A DNA stretch of 64,000 nucleotides from Darksidea phi (Eukaryota; Ascomycota; Dothideomycetes; Pleosporales; Lentitheciaceae), in NCBI GenBank assembly GCA_030770425.1, contig JASJFT010000051.1:124001-188000 (forward strand), read 5' to 3'. Below are positions 25,575 through 38,512 of this stretch, one piece after another; the stretch's first letter is position 1, and every line of letters starts with the position of its first letter. A program made the translations under genes and the position numbers. The notes below the pieces were generated by a model, which did not search any database, had not been told where the DNA came from, and saw nothing but the letters and a program-made list of their open reading frames with translations.

Positions 25575-28200
25575 TTAAATATTAAATATACTTCTTTATT
25601 AGATTATTCTCTAGATATTTTACTATAATAGTATCTTCTTCTTTAGTTAATTTATAAATTAGTCTAAATTCTAGTATTTTTTCTTCTTATAAGGGGATTA
25701 TATAATTCTATAATTAGTACTTAAATAAACTTTTCTTTAATTCTTTAAATAGTTCTTCCTATTTATTATATTATTTTAAGATATTATTTATTTCTTTATT
25801 AATTATACTAAGCTTCTACTAAGAGATTATTACTTATTAATTTCTCTATTAGATTTAGGGGTTAGCTTCTTATAACTATAGTATTCCTAAGATTATATCT
25901 TAATCTTCTAATATCTTAATAATATTAAATATTTCGTTATCTTTTTCCTATTCTTATAGACTAAGTTTATCTTTTATCTTATATATTATAAGTTCTTAGA
26001 AGGGTTCTCCTTCTATAATATATATAATACTAGAATACTTTTCTATTATTATAAGATTTTCTTCTTTTAAATAAAATCTTTACTAATAAAGTTTTATATA
26101 GCTCTACTCTTAATTAAAGTATTAATTCTTTTTTCTTAATAGGTTTCTAAGAGGTAGATATAATCTTATTCTTTTATACCTTAAATTCTTATTTTCTTTA
26201 GCTAGTATTTTATATTGATTTTTATTTAAATATACTTTAGATATTTATTTTTAAAATACTTATACTATAGTTATTCTAATATATAGTTAAGAGATAGAAG
26301 TAGTTCTAGTATAATTTATATATATCTCTTTTATTATTAGTTTTTAGATTATTACTATCTATATACTACTTCTAGTATTACTACTTTAGTAATTCTTTTA
26401 TTATAGTTCTTAGCTAGGTAATAGTTATTTTTTTATTTTACTCTTTTATATAGTCTATATTCTTTTTATATATATAAGATTTATATAATCTTAAAGTATA
26501 CTAAATATTTTATCTTATACTAGAGATTATTCTTTAGATTAACTTTATATCTCTAATTATTATATTTTATAAAGATTATTCTTATAGAAATCTATCGTTT
26601 AATTATTATATATTAGGGTTATTTCTTATTAACTATAGTTATAAGATATTATATTTCTTTTTAAGTTTTATAGTTAGGTATAATATCTATAATAATAAAG
26701 TTCTTCTTAATCTATTATTTAAAATCTTTAAATAGTCGATATATCGGATATAATCTAAACTATTTCTTATAAATCTCTAATATTATAAGAGATATTATAG
26801 TTTTCTTTATAAATCTTAAGACTCGAGTATAGGTTATATTAAGTTCTAGTACTAGTTCTATTTCTTTTTTTAATAGTCGAATTATCTATAGATATCTAGC
26901 GTTCTTATATATTATAACTAGATTTTCTTCTTCTAATTTTAAGAACTTATTATTATTATTAATTATCTATAATAGTATATCTATAATATTATAGAAATCT
27001 TCCTATTTTATAAATAAGTCTTTTTTAGATACTTTTTCTTATAATTTTAATAAAAATAAAACTCTCTTTTCTAAAGACTCTTAAGTTATAGCTACTCGTT
27101 ATTTCTATAATTAATAATTAGTATTTAGCTTTATCTTATAGTATATTTTATACTAATTATATATATAAGTTATTTAATATATAATATTATATTCTTATAT
27201 TATAGCTACTCTATTCTTACTACTTTATTAGATATTATAAGGTTTTCCTTTCTTTAGACCTAATTTATAGTCTTTTACTAAATATCTAGGTTTTTTATAT
27301 TTAAAATAAGCTTTTTTATTATAAAACTTCTATTTTTTAGGATTCTATTTCTCTTTTTTAGGCTCTAGGCTAGCCTCTAGGATTATTAACTCTAGTTTAT
27401 AGTATTTATCTTTCTTTTATATTTTTTAGAATCTAGTTTCTTTTCTTTCTATATACTAAAGATAAAGGTTATTATTAATTTTAATTACTTACTTAATTAA
27501 TTCTTATATAGTCTATAGTCTATTTATATAAATTATTTTATAGTATATATAATTCTTTAAATCTTTATAATATTATAATATAAGAATTACTTTTTTTTAT
27601 TAAATCTTAGTAGTAAGTTACTCGAACTTTAATATATAGACGGTAGCTAACTTCGTCTACTTAAGATATATAATTTTCTATTTTATTAATCTCTTTAAGT
27701 TTATATTATTAAAGAAAATTTATAGCTTATTTTTAAAATATTTATAACTAGTAAAGATAGCTCTTATTTATTATTTTATTACTTCTTATCTAGTCGTAGT
27801 TATCTATTTAAGTAGGTCTTAAACTATATAATTACTCTTTCTATAAACTATACTATTATAAAAGATACTCTTATAGTATTATTTAATAGTTATACCTTTT
27901 TAAGATTAATATAAATTACTATATTAGTTAGAAATTCCTTAAGTTTAGATTATATTCTATTAAACTTTTCTAATTCTTCTAATTTTAATAGTTTTCTTAT
28001 ATACTTCTAAAGCTCCTCTATTAACTTTATAATCTATACTTTTAATATATTTTTTTATTTCTTAAATATAAACTAGTTCTAAATAACCTTCTAGAAGTTT
28101 TCTATAATTATATTACCTTTTAGAAAACTAAACTTATAATAACTTTTTATTTCTAAGAATTCGGTCTAAGTTAGTAGTTATACTATTCTACTTTATTAAG
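25575..28200 (-). mobile_element. Gypsy D, 5' part (gag to start of reverse transcriptase)
   Basis: On the minus strand this contains a gag region with a CCHC zinc knuckle fossil at 27267-27308 whose four ligand positions all read Tyr. The protease region follows, and then the start of the reverse transcriptase (KEEDTIIVKYLENNLIKK at about 25590-25650), which stops at the right edge of Gypsy C. Its continuation (LFISKKN) resumes left of Gypsy C at 19500. The two halves join at the usual spacing, so Gypsy C inserted within the reverse transcriptase. The gag start and the 5' LTR were not resolved. Confidence 0.7.
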
Positions 28201-30750
28201 TTTCTTCTTCTACTATTATTAATTAGCTACCTCTACCTACTAGATAGTTAAGATATTAAACGAGGTCTAGACCTAATAGGTAGATTAATCTTATTTAGGG
28301 TTTATACTTAAGATAGAAGAGAAGAAGTTAGAATAAAGGATAATAGTTTAATTATATTAATATACTAAGATTAATCTAGATTTAAATTAACTATAAGAAG
28401 AGAAGATTATTTAGGAAATTCGTAGTTATTATATATTAATTTAGTTTTCTTAGATCTATAGCTCTATACCTATAGATCTACTAAGCTATAGCTCTATAGC
28501 TTTATTCTAATAGATCTATTAAGCTATTATATAATTCTTAGATCTATATTTATTAAGATATAAATCTATTATATATTTATATTATAATCTACTTTTTATC
28601 TAAGGTTAATATCTTCGTTTAAATCGAAGTTAGGATTATACTATTTCTTATACTTAGTATTAAAACTAGTAATAGGTTTAATCTCTAGTAGTCTTAGTTA
28701 CTATTAATCTATAGTATATATTTAATTTATAATAGCTACTCTTAGCTTAGACTATTATATAAACTCTTTTATATAATATTCTATTATATACTTTTATTTA
28801 GTCTTATTAATTAAGTATAGGAAAGAACTAGTATACTATAATAATTTTCGCTATATTAATACTAAGTAACTACTACGAAATACTAATAATCTATATATAT
28901 AAATCGAATAGCCTCTATTAATCTTACCCTATATTACTAACTTCTTCTCTACTTTAGCCTTTTATTACTTTATTACTTTTATTTTTATCTCTTTAATCTT
29001 TTTTATATCTTAAAATCTATAAATAGTTTAAAGTACCTTTACTATATACTCTATACTCTCCTTTATCTAGAGATTCCTCTTTAGAAAATCTACTACTTCG
29101 TCTTTCTATAGAATCCTAAGATTCTTAGTAAGCTAGCTTAGTCTTAATAACTACTATCTAAGAAAGTTCTTTTTATTATCCTTATCTACCTTAATATATA
29201 TTAAGTAAATACTAAGCTAATAAATCTATACTATCTATAGTATATTTAATAGGTATATAAACTAATCTTCTATAATTATAAACTTACTATATTCTTTCTT
29301 CTAAAAGATATAATTATAGTCGATAATATTATTAAGTTTATAGTCTAGATATTCGTATATATAGGTAGTATCTACTTTAAGATTATAGAGAATAGTATAG
29401 TATATAGATATATCTATAGACTAAAGTAGAATAAAGTAATAATTTATAAAGACGGTATAGAAAGTTATCTTATATTTAGTAAGTAGAGATATATATAAAA
29501 AAGTAGAGGGAGTACTTAGTATCCTTATATATAAACTATTTAATATCTAGCTATTTTATAGAAATATTCTATAGCTACTAGTCTTAATTAGGACTTAGTA
29601 GTTCTACTATTTAGTCTTTAAGATAATCTAAGTAGTATATAATAATCGTATATCTAAAGAACTACTATATCTATTTATACTATTAAATATATAAATTATA
29701 TAAAATAATATATTAATACTTTTATATAACTTAGATAAAGGATTATATCTATTTATATAATTTTTAGATTTTAGCTTTATACTCCTATATATTAAAAAAT
29801 AATAATAATAACTACTCTTAAAATATATTTAAAAATTAAAAATTTATACCTTTATATCTCTATAATAATCTATTAATAATCTTTTATATTTTAATAGAAT
29901 ATAGATAGTATCTAAATAAAGAGAATATTAAATTCTTAAAAGTTAAAAATTAGTATTCCTTAAGATAGCTATATTTTAGCCTTTAAATTTAAGAAATTTA
30001 ACCTTTTCTTTAATTACGGAGCGAGGTACGAGCGTAGTATATATATTTAGGTCTACTAAAGTAGAATATTCCTATTAGTTCTATAAAAGATTAGCGTTAT
30101 TACTATAATAGATTAGTATTATTACTATAGTAGGTTAGTATTATTACTAGGATAGATTAGTAGTATTATTAGAATAGATTAATAGTATTACTATTTTCGT
30201 CTAGATAATATTTAAATATCCTATAGTTAATTATTTTATACTACTATTATACTATATCTAATTATAAAGGTTATAGACTTCTTAGCTACTTCTCTAGTTA
30301 TATTTTATTAAAATCTACTATAATATATAAATAACTAATAGAGTAACTAATATCTAGATTAATACTTTTTTTTATATAGACGTTACCCTTTCTACTAAGA
30401 ATTCTTCTATTAAGTATTAATATCTTTAATCTAATCTAATAGCCCCTTCTATACTCGATATAATAAAGCTCTACTAGCTTTTTATAATTAATTTAAGAAT
30501 AATAGATAGAAGTACTAGTATTTATTATACTATCTAATTAGATAGAAGAGAGCTCGAACTAGCTACGATAATAAACCTTCTATATAGGATAGTACCTCCT
30601 CTCTTCTATTAAAGTAACTTAATCTTAATCTACTTTCTTAACTTTTATTACTAATACTAGTATCTAGCTTAAGTATTTCGAGCGTACTCTTTATACTATA
30701 GATAGGCTCTACTACTTAGTTATTACTACTATCTTAATTAATCTTTTAAG
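28201..30750. other. AT-rich RIP-mutated DNA, element not identified
   Basis: I could not recover protein motifs here. It would include the 5' end of Gypsy D. Around 28450-28530 a short motif, TATAGCTCTATA, recurs with TAGATCTA, and 30090-30200 holds a short tandem repeat listed separately. Confidence 0.4.
30090..30205. repeat. Degenerate ~23-bp tandem repeat
   Basis: Four to five imperfect copies of a unit like TTATTACTATAATAGATTAG follow each other with RIP-type differences. It is located about 0.55 kb before the 69-bp array. Confidence 0.6.
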
Positions 30751-30754
30751 TAAG

Positions 30755-31100
30755 TAATAATCTACTTTTCTCTTAATTATTATACTTTACTTAGTTCGAT
30801 CTCCTACGTATTATACTACTTTCTAATAATCTACTCTTCTCTTAGCTATTATACTTTACTTAGTCTAATCTTCTATATATTATACTACTTTCTAATAATC
30901 TACCCTTCTCTTAGCTATTATACTCTACTTAGTCTAATCTTCTATATATTATACTACTTTTTAATAATCTATCTTCCTCTTAATTATTATACTCTATTTA
31001 GTTAGATCTTCTATATATTATACTACTTTCTAATAATCTATCTTCCTCTTAGCCGTTATACTCTACTTAGTCTAATCTCTAGTATATTATACTAGTTTTA
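30755..31100 (+). repeat. 69-bp tandem array upstream of the Helitron-type ORF
   Basis: The string TAATAATCTA recurs at 30755, 30824, 30893, 30962 and 31031, exactly every 69 bp (23 codons). Copies differ mainly by C/T changes. The period is a multiple of three and the array lies directly before the DUF6570-like region in the same strand, so it may have encoded a Pro/Ser-rich repeated N-terminus. Confidence 0.8.
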
Positions 31101-34100
31101 GGTAATAGTATAGATATTAGTTATAATATTAGTCCTAATAAATCTATCTTTACTATTAATAACTTTAGAGAAGCCGAATCTTATATATATAACCTCTCTT
31201 CTATTCTACTCTAAATTAAATTTAATAAGAACGACTATTTAAATAACTAAGTAATATTAGACTTAGATAAAGCCCTAATTAGTAAGTTTTATAAGAAGTT
31301 AGATAAAGAGTAGATATAGATATATACTATCTATAATTATTACTAGTTTTAGATTAAGGTATATAACTATAAATACCTAGTATATTATAATAATAAAGTT
31401 AAGTACTTTAATAATCCTAATTAAATTCTACTTTACGGGTCTACGAATAGTATAGACTTTAGTCTATTACTAACTACTCTTTTACTTCTAATAGATATAG
31501 AAGAGATATTAATAATCTAAGTATATATCTTTATAGAAATTCGATAGTATTATAGTTTATAGTAGAAGTATAGGGGTTATATTTACTATTTTACTATAAA
31601 TATTAGTTAGATATTTTATAAGTTTTCTCTTTTATCTTCTAAATTAGATATTATTATTCTTAAACTACCCTAATTAGACGATAATAATAGGGATATAATT
31701 AACTATTAATTTAAAAAGAACTTTAAGATACGCTAATTAGCTATACTTTAGTAGCTATTCTTTTTAAAGTATAATTATTCTAGTTATTACGATATTAAAA
31801 TTAATTATAATACTATTTAATAGCTTCCTATAGACGTATTTATTAATAATTAGTTTATTAAGATTAAGTATAATAATAGACTATACTTAGTACTAGATAC
31901 TAGGTCTAATATATAAGTAGACTATTCTAGTCTATTCTATACTCCTATAAATACCCTATTTATATAGATTATATTTATTCTACTTAAAAATATAGCTAAT
32001 ATCTTACCTAATACTAGTAGTACTTCTATAGTATCCTCTTTTCTATTAACTAATTCTAGTAGACCGTATATAAGTTAATCTATACTAAAGAAGTCTATTA
32101 ATAATATAAAGTCTAACTATAATAGTCTAGATCTTACTAGCTCGAATAATAAAGATATAGAGATAGATATATTAGTTATACCTAATCTTCTTCTAGATAT
32201 AAAGAAATTTAAGACTCTCTATTAGTAAATATAGAGTTAAAGAGAAGTTATATATCTTACTATAAATTCTATTCGTTAAATACCTATTATAAAGTTTAAT
32301 AATTAGGAGTCTCTTCTTAGTCTTACCTTTTTTACTTTTTATTTAACTAGTACTATTAATTTTATACGACCCTAGTAGTATATAATAAACTATTTTATAT
32401 ATATTTATTATATTATATACTATAAGAATGGATAATTTATATATTACTCTTAGTTTTAATTTACTATATTTAATACCCTTTTATAGAGGTAGACTATAGC
32501 TAAGACTAATTTCTTTATTAATCGTATAATAGATACTAATCCTATTACTATAAAGGATATTAAGGTCGTATTTAATAGTCCTAATAGTAGTTTATAACTA
32601 ATTAATTCTATTATTTATTACTTTACTATAATTTAGAGATCTCGTATATATTAGATATAAAAGGGTAAAAATCTTAAAATTATAATATATTCTATCTTAA
32701 GTCTCTCTAGATTAAAGACTAATATCGAGACTAATACTAACTATATTATAGATTTATTAGCTATTCTTCTTATATCTCTTTATTATATACTCTACTATAG
32801 ATTATTATTAATATAATCTACTATAATTTATACCTTAGTTTAAAGAGTAAAAAACTATTACTTTTATATAGTATACGCGACTCGCTTAAGACTTTATTTA
32901 AAACTATTTTTATATTATATTATACTAGTTCTATTAATAATTTAAGCTATTTAAAAAATATATTATTAAACTAAAGTTTAAGATTATTAATTTATAGGAT
33001 TAATATAAGTAGTAAGAATATAAGAGTACTTATAATTATAGTTTTTATTTCTATTACTATACTTTTAACCTAGACTATAAATTAAATAGCTAGAGTATAA
33101 GGTTTTTAAGAAACTAACTTACTTAATATTAGAAATATTATATTAGTACTATCTACTTTAAATTAAATACTTAGGATATATTAAAAGACAAATTACTATT
33201 ATTATTACTATTTAAGTAGATAATATTTAACTTTAGAAAACTAGCTTTTATTTTTACTTACTACTATCTCTATTATTATTAGAATTTATATTATAAGAAG
33301 AAAAATAAAGTAACTAAATAGAAGGTTTATTACTTTAATATACTATAGCTACTTAACTTAGACCTATAATTTAAAAAGACTCTAAAAAAGATCTACCTTT
33401 ATCTTTAATCTTATTAAAATTATCCCTAGCTTAATATATATAACTAGATTATAGCCCTTAGCTAACGCGCGAATACGGATATCTAGCCCTATACTAGTAC
33501 TATTAGAGTAATAGAGTATATAAGGGTTTATACTATAAAGAGAAAAATACTAACTTTATTATATAAAGAGATAGTAGTTTAAGTTCTTCCTTATTTAAAT
33601 AATAAAAATATACTCTTCTCTTTTACTTCTAAACTTCTAAATAGAACTACTAGCTAGTAGGACTATAATATTTAAAAAGTCTATTATATTCTCTTTAACT
33701 TACCCCTAGTTTACTACTCTTAAGTAGTAGTTAATATTAATTATTACCCTAAGATAGAATATCTAACTACTTTTATCTTTTAAAATTAGTAGTAAGAGGT
33801 AGCTAATACTCCTAAAGATAATAGTAATAACTAAGTTCCTTTTTAGTAAGATTAGTTACTTTTTATTAAATATAAAGAGTAACTAGTTATACTTAAGAAA
33901 GTTAATTATCTTAACTTTCTCCTTTATTATATCTACTATCTATCTTTTAAGTATTAAGCTTAAGTAAAGCTATATATCTTAAAGTACTATCCTTTCTATT
34001 TATCTATAGTATATACCGAAGACTTTACTTATATTATACTAATACTTTATTATCCTTTTTATTTAATTAAGGATATTAGGTATATTAATAGTAAGGATTT

Positions 34101-35870
34101 TACTATTTATATAAAAGTTTACTATAAGTATAAAACTTTTTATATATATATTCTTAGTACTTATTATAGATCTATAAAATTAGAGACTAAAGAAGAGAAT
34201 TCTAAGTAGAAAAATATAGATTTAGAGGATAACTCTTCTTTTAATAAACTAGTAGTAAGATATTTAGATTTATAAGGATTTATTATAGATAATAATAATA
34301 TTAAAAACTAGTCTATTAATTAAGTAAAAGATTAGAATAATTCTATTTATAAAGATATATACGGACTCGACCTATTATATTATTAAAAGAATTAGAAGTA
34401 TTTCTATTCTATTAATTAAGCTATTTAAACTAATACCTCGTCTAATATCCTCTAGTCTAAGTAGTAGCTATTATATAATATACTAGTAAATTATAATATA
34501 ACTTTTTAAAGAGATAGTTCTTCTTTTTAACTTCTTATTAACTTAAATAGTATAGGTAGTACTAGTAAGATATATATAATAGAGATAACGTTAACTACCC
34601 TAATAGAAATCGTAGAGGTCCTTAGTAAGGGACCCTCTATTACTTATTATATACTAACTAGTATAGTAGCCTTTCTTATATTAGAGAGAATAATTAATTC
34701 TATATTCTAGATTCTAATCTAATTATAAGATAGTAATCTCTCTCTATTAGTACCTACTACTCTTTAGTAGATTTAAGTATTATTTAAGGATATCTAATAT
34801 ATTATTATTAATAAGAAATCTATAGTTAGTTTAAGTATTCTCTTTTAGATATATATATAATATTATAAGATTTAACTAAAATAATAGTTACTTTCTTTTA
34901 CTAGAGTAAATATTATATTAACTAAAGACTTTTATTAACTCCTACTAGTCGCGTATAGACTATTATTTAATAACTCCTATACTCTAAATCTTACTAATAC
35001 TAAGAATCGAGCTCTTTATCTTAAATTTCGCTATATAATTATCTTAGATATTATTATATAGTAATAAGATAATATATAAATAACTTTTTAAAAAGCTCTT
35101 ATATATATTTATATTAAAGAGCTAAAGTAAACTAACTAGATACTACTTATAACTTAATATCGTATAGTACTTTTTTTAGTTAAATAAAATTTCTTTAATA
35201 GTACTATATAAATCTATACTAAGAGGTATAAGATTAACTAGATTAATTATTATTATATATAGGATTCGGGCTAACTAATAGTTATAATAAGAATATTTTA
35301 CGAGAATCTATAGGTAGTTATAGTACCCCTAGAAGATAATAGTAATCTTTCTAGTAAGCTTTCCCTCTATATTAGTAGATAGGTAATACTTCTTAAAAAT
35401 ATTTAGATAGAGAGAGACTTAGTAAATAGTACTACTAGGACTATTATTAATATTATTTAGGATATAAATATTAATAATTATAAGGATATAATACCTCTTA
35501 TAATTCTAGTTATATTTAATAGGTATATAGATTCTAGACTTTATTTAATAAATAATAACTAGATTATAGTACTAGTCTTTACTATTAGTAGAGAATTTAT
35601 ACTAAACTAGGTAATTTATATATAGGTTTAGTTTCCTTTAGTATCTACTTAGACTATTATAGTTTATAAGTCTTAGGGCCTAAGTTTAAAAAAGATAGTA
35701 GTCTATATTAGTAGGAATTAGAATTATACTTCTAGGCTAATATATATTATACTTTTATAAGTAAAGATATTAAAGAGTATAATATTAGAGAATAGTTTTT
35801 CTTTTTAGTATTTAAAGTAGTTAAAAAGTAAGATATACGTACGTAGAAAGGTAGATAAAACTAGAAGAGG
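31100..35870 (+). mobile_element. Helitron-type replicase/helicase, RIP-mutated
   Basis: Plus strand. At 31230-31850 the translation follows the fungal DUF6570 domain seen at the N-terminus of Helitron-like helicases: LISKFYKKLDKE, then YGSTNSIDFSLL, IEEILIIQVYIFIEIR, KYRGYIYYF, SKLDIIILKLP and IQQLPID. Further on, PIF1-type helicase motifs are legible. Walker A is LNSIGSTSK at 34543-34569 (from NGxGGTGK, with G to S). Motif II/III is VNIILTKDFYQL at about 34910-34950, and C-terminal QTIIVYKSQGLSL with SRLIYII follows at about 35600-35740. Stops occur throughout. Helitrons transpose by rolling circle and have no inverted repeats or target duplication. I could not locate the TC and CTRR termini or the HUH motif confidently. 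The 69-bp array precedes it. Confidence 0.75.
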
Positions 35871-37856
35871 TCGATAGTATATTTATATTAAGAATACTCT
35901 ATTTTAGTTTATAAATATAAACTCTATTATTAACTAGACTAATATTTATACTAATATTATATCTATATACCTTTAAATATAATATTACTATACTTTAATC
36001 ATTACTTATAGCCTAATATCTAGACTAATACTAAATTATATTCTATCTAAATCCCTACTATCTAGATATTATTATCTTTATCTACTTATATATCCTACTT
36101 CTCTTTATTTAGAAGTATAATCTATAGTATTATATCTTATAGGATATAATTAGTAGTATTATAAATTATAAAAAGAATTAACTTAGCTATTAATAACTTA
36201 TAATCTCTTATATAGGACTTTAGAAATATAGAAGTAAAAGTATCTTTAAAGAGTTCTAATAGTTTAAGTACCTTTCTATCTCTTACTAGCTTAATTTTAT
36301 AGCTTAGAAACTTCCTATAATCTTAATATAGGAAAATAAGAGCTAAGATAGTATACTCTATATACGAAAATAGTACCTAGAATAGTAGAAGTAAAAGACT
36401 AGTCTTCTTATTAATAGTTATTCCCTTCTTATAGCTATAATAAGTAGCTATCTCTTTAATAACTAACGGCTATAGTTATTAGTAAGGCTAGACTAATACT
36501 AAGATTAATACTTTACTTACTTATAGTAGTTATAAACGCGCTACTAGTAAAGCTATAGTCTATTTTTAGAAATAAAACTATATTATATAGTAAGGAAACT
36601 ATACTTTAAAGTAGACTTCGCGTTATAGTTACTATTAGTATTACTATACTAGTAGTATACTCTAAAAAAACTTATATCCTTTAATATAGAATTACTAGCT
36701 ATATTATAAAAAGAAGATTATAATATATTTTTATATACCTATAAGGTATTAGTATTAGTATTAGCCTATTTAATATAATATATAGAACTTATAGTAAGAA
36801 GAGATTAATTAATTCTAGACTAGATACTATTTATATATACCTATTAAATATTAGTATAAATATTAGTCTATTAAGTAGATAAACTTATACTAAAAGCTCT
36901 AGATAATATATATAGGATATATACTATAAAGGTTCTAGTCTTAAAAGTAATAATTTTCTAGTATACTCTAATAATAGCTAATTACTAAAATCCTTATAGG
37001 AACCGCTAGTAGCTAAGTTATAAAATAGTTAATATATCCTAATTAAATTAATAGAAATACTAAACTATCTCTTTAGGTAAATTATTATCTAAGTTACTAA
37101 AGGTATAGTTTTAGTTATTATTATCTTTATTAACTAGTATAGGGGATAAGTTTAGAAGGGTTCTATTATCTCTATAGGTATATAGCTCTTTTACTATACT
37201 ATAGATAAATATAGATAGTATATACTTATTATTAAGTTAAAATATAATATCTTAGTAGCTATAATAGGCTTTTTATATCTATATATTAATATCTCTAGAC
37301 TAGGTATAGGCTATAGCTTACTATATAAAATATAATCCTAAGCTAAATCTATAGATAGTTAGTATAGACTAATACTAAGACTAATATCTTACTTACTACT
37401 ATATAATAGTAATATTCTTAGACTATAAATATAACTAGCTTTTAATTTTCTCTTTTTTAAATAGACTTAATATTCTATTAATAATATAGGTAACTAACGA
37501 TTAGAATTTCTTCTATATAGTTATATAATACTTATTAATTATATTCTTATCTTTAATTAACTAAAATTATTTATTTATAACTTTATCGCGTACTTATAGA
37601 TTCTTCTTAATATTCTTATTTAGGGAGTATTTAGTATTAGTCTTATACTTCTTTTAATTAGCTATAGTAAAGGATATTAGTCTTAGTATTAGTCTAGTAG
37701 CTAATAATATATAATCGTAAAAGGCTAATATTAGATATAGTAGTAGTATATATTATTATTAAAGTTTAAAAATAAAAATTTAGAATTATTTACTTATAGC
37801 TATATTTATACTAGCTAGTAGTAAAGTCTATAGTAAGACTACTTAGTAATAGTAAT
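35871..37856. other. RIP-mutated region with intron-like units on the minus strand
   Basis: No protein family recognised. Two segments on the minus strand look like short spliceosomal introns: 36520-36470 (GTAAGTAAAG...ACTAAT...ATAG) and 37376-about 37331 (GTAAGTAAGA...ACTAAC...CTATAG). Both contain the same TATTA(G/A)TCTTAGTATTAGTC core as the plus-strand units at 38.5-40.1 kb. Their presence in opposite orientation suggests a second gene fragment here. Confidence 0.45.
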
Positions 37857-38375
37857 AAGTAGTAAATACTACTAGTAAGTTTCTATAATTTTTAATAGTT
37901 ACTATATCTCTATTTATAGTACTATCGTATTTAAATTTTTTACTAAATTATAATTAAAATAAGATTTTACTTAAAAGTCTAATATTATAACTAATACTAT
38001 AGCTTCCTTCTATAATTTAAAATACTAGTTAGTAGGATTTTAACTTTACTTTTAAGAACTTTAATTCTTTTACTTCTACTACTAGCTAATAACTAGTTAT
38101 ATAATCGTGGTAAGTAGTAAATACTACTAGTAAATTTCTATAATTTTTAATAGCTACCCTATCTCTATTAATAGTATTATTATATTTAAATTTTTTACTA
38201 AATTATAATTAAAATAAGATTTTATATAAGGGTCTAATACTATAATTAATACTATAGTCTCCTTCTATAAATTAAAATACTAACTAGTAGAATTTTAACT
38301 TTACTTTTAAGGGCTTCGGTTCTTTTACTTTACTTTTAACTTTTACTACTAGTTTATTACTAGTTATATAATATT
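37857..38375. repeat. ~254-bp tandem duplication
   Basis: The sequence beginning TAAGTAGTAAATACTACTAG at 37857 repeats at 38111 and stays alignable (ACTAAATTATAATTAAAATA, TTTTAACTTTACTTTTAAG) to about 38375. Differences are mainly RIP-type. The second copy retains a rare TpG (near 38108). Confidence 0.75.
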
Positions 38376-38512
38376 ATATTATTTTACTTTATATATATAT
38401 TTATCTAACCCCTACTTTTATAAATCTTTTATTACTTTTCTACTAGATTATTAAGAACTTACTATTATAGTTATAGGTAAACTACTCTCTAAGATTACTA
38501 AGAATAAGGTAT

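Noticed and set aside
28440..28530. Short TATAGCTCTATA repeats as a palindromic regulatory site
   Set aside because: Palindromes of this kind arise easily in RIP-saturated sequence and nothing nearby gives them a context.
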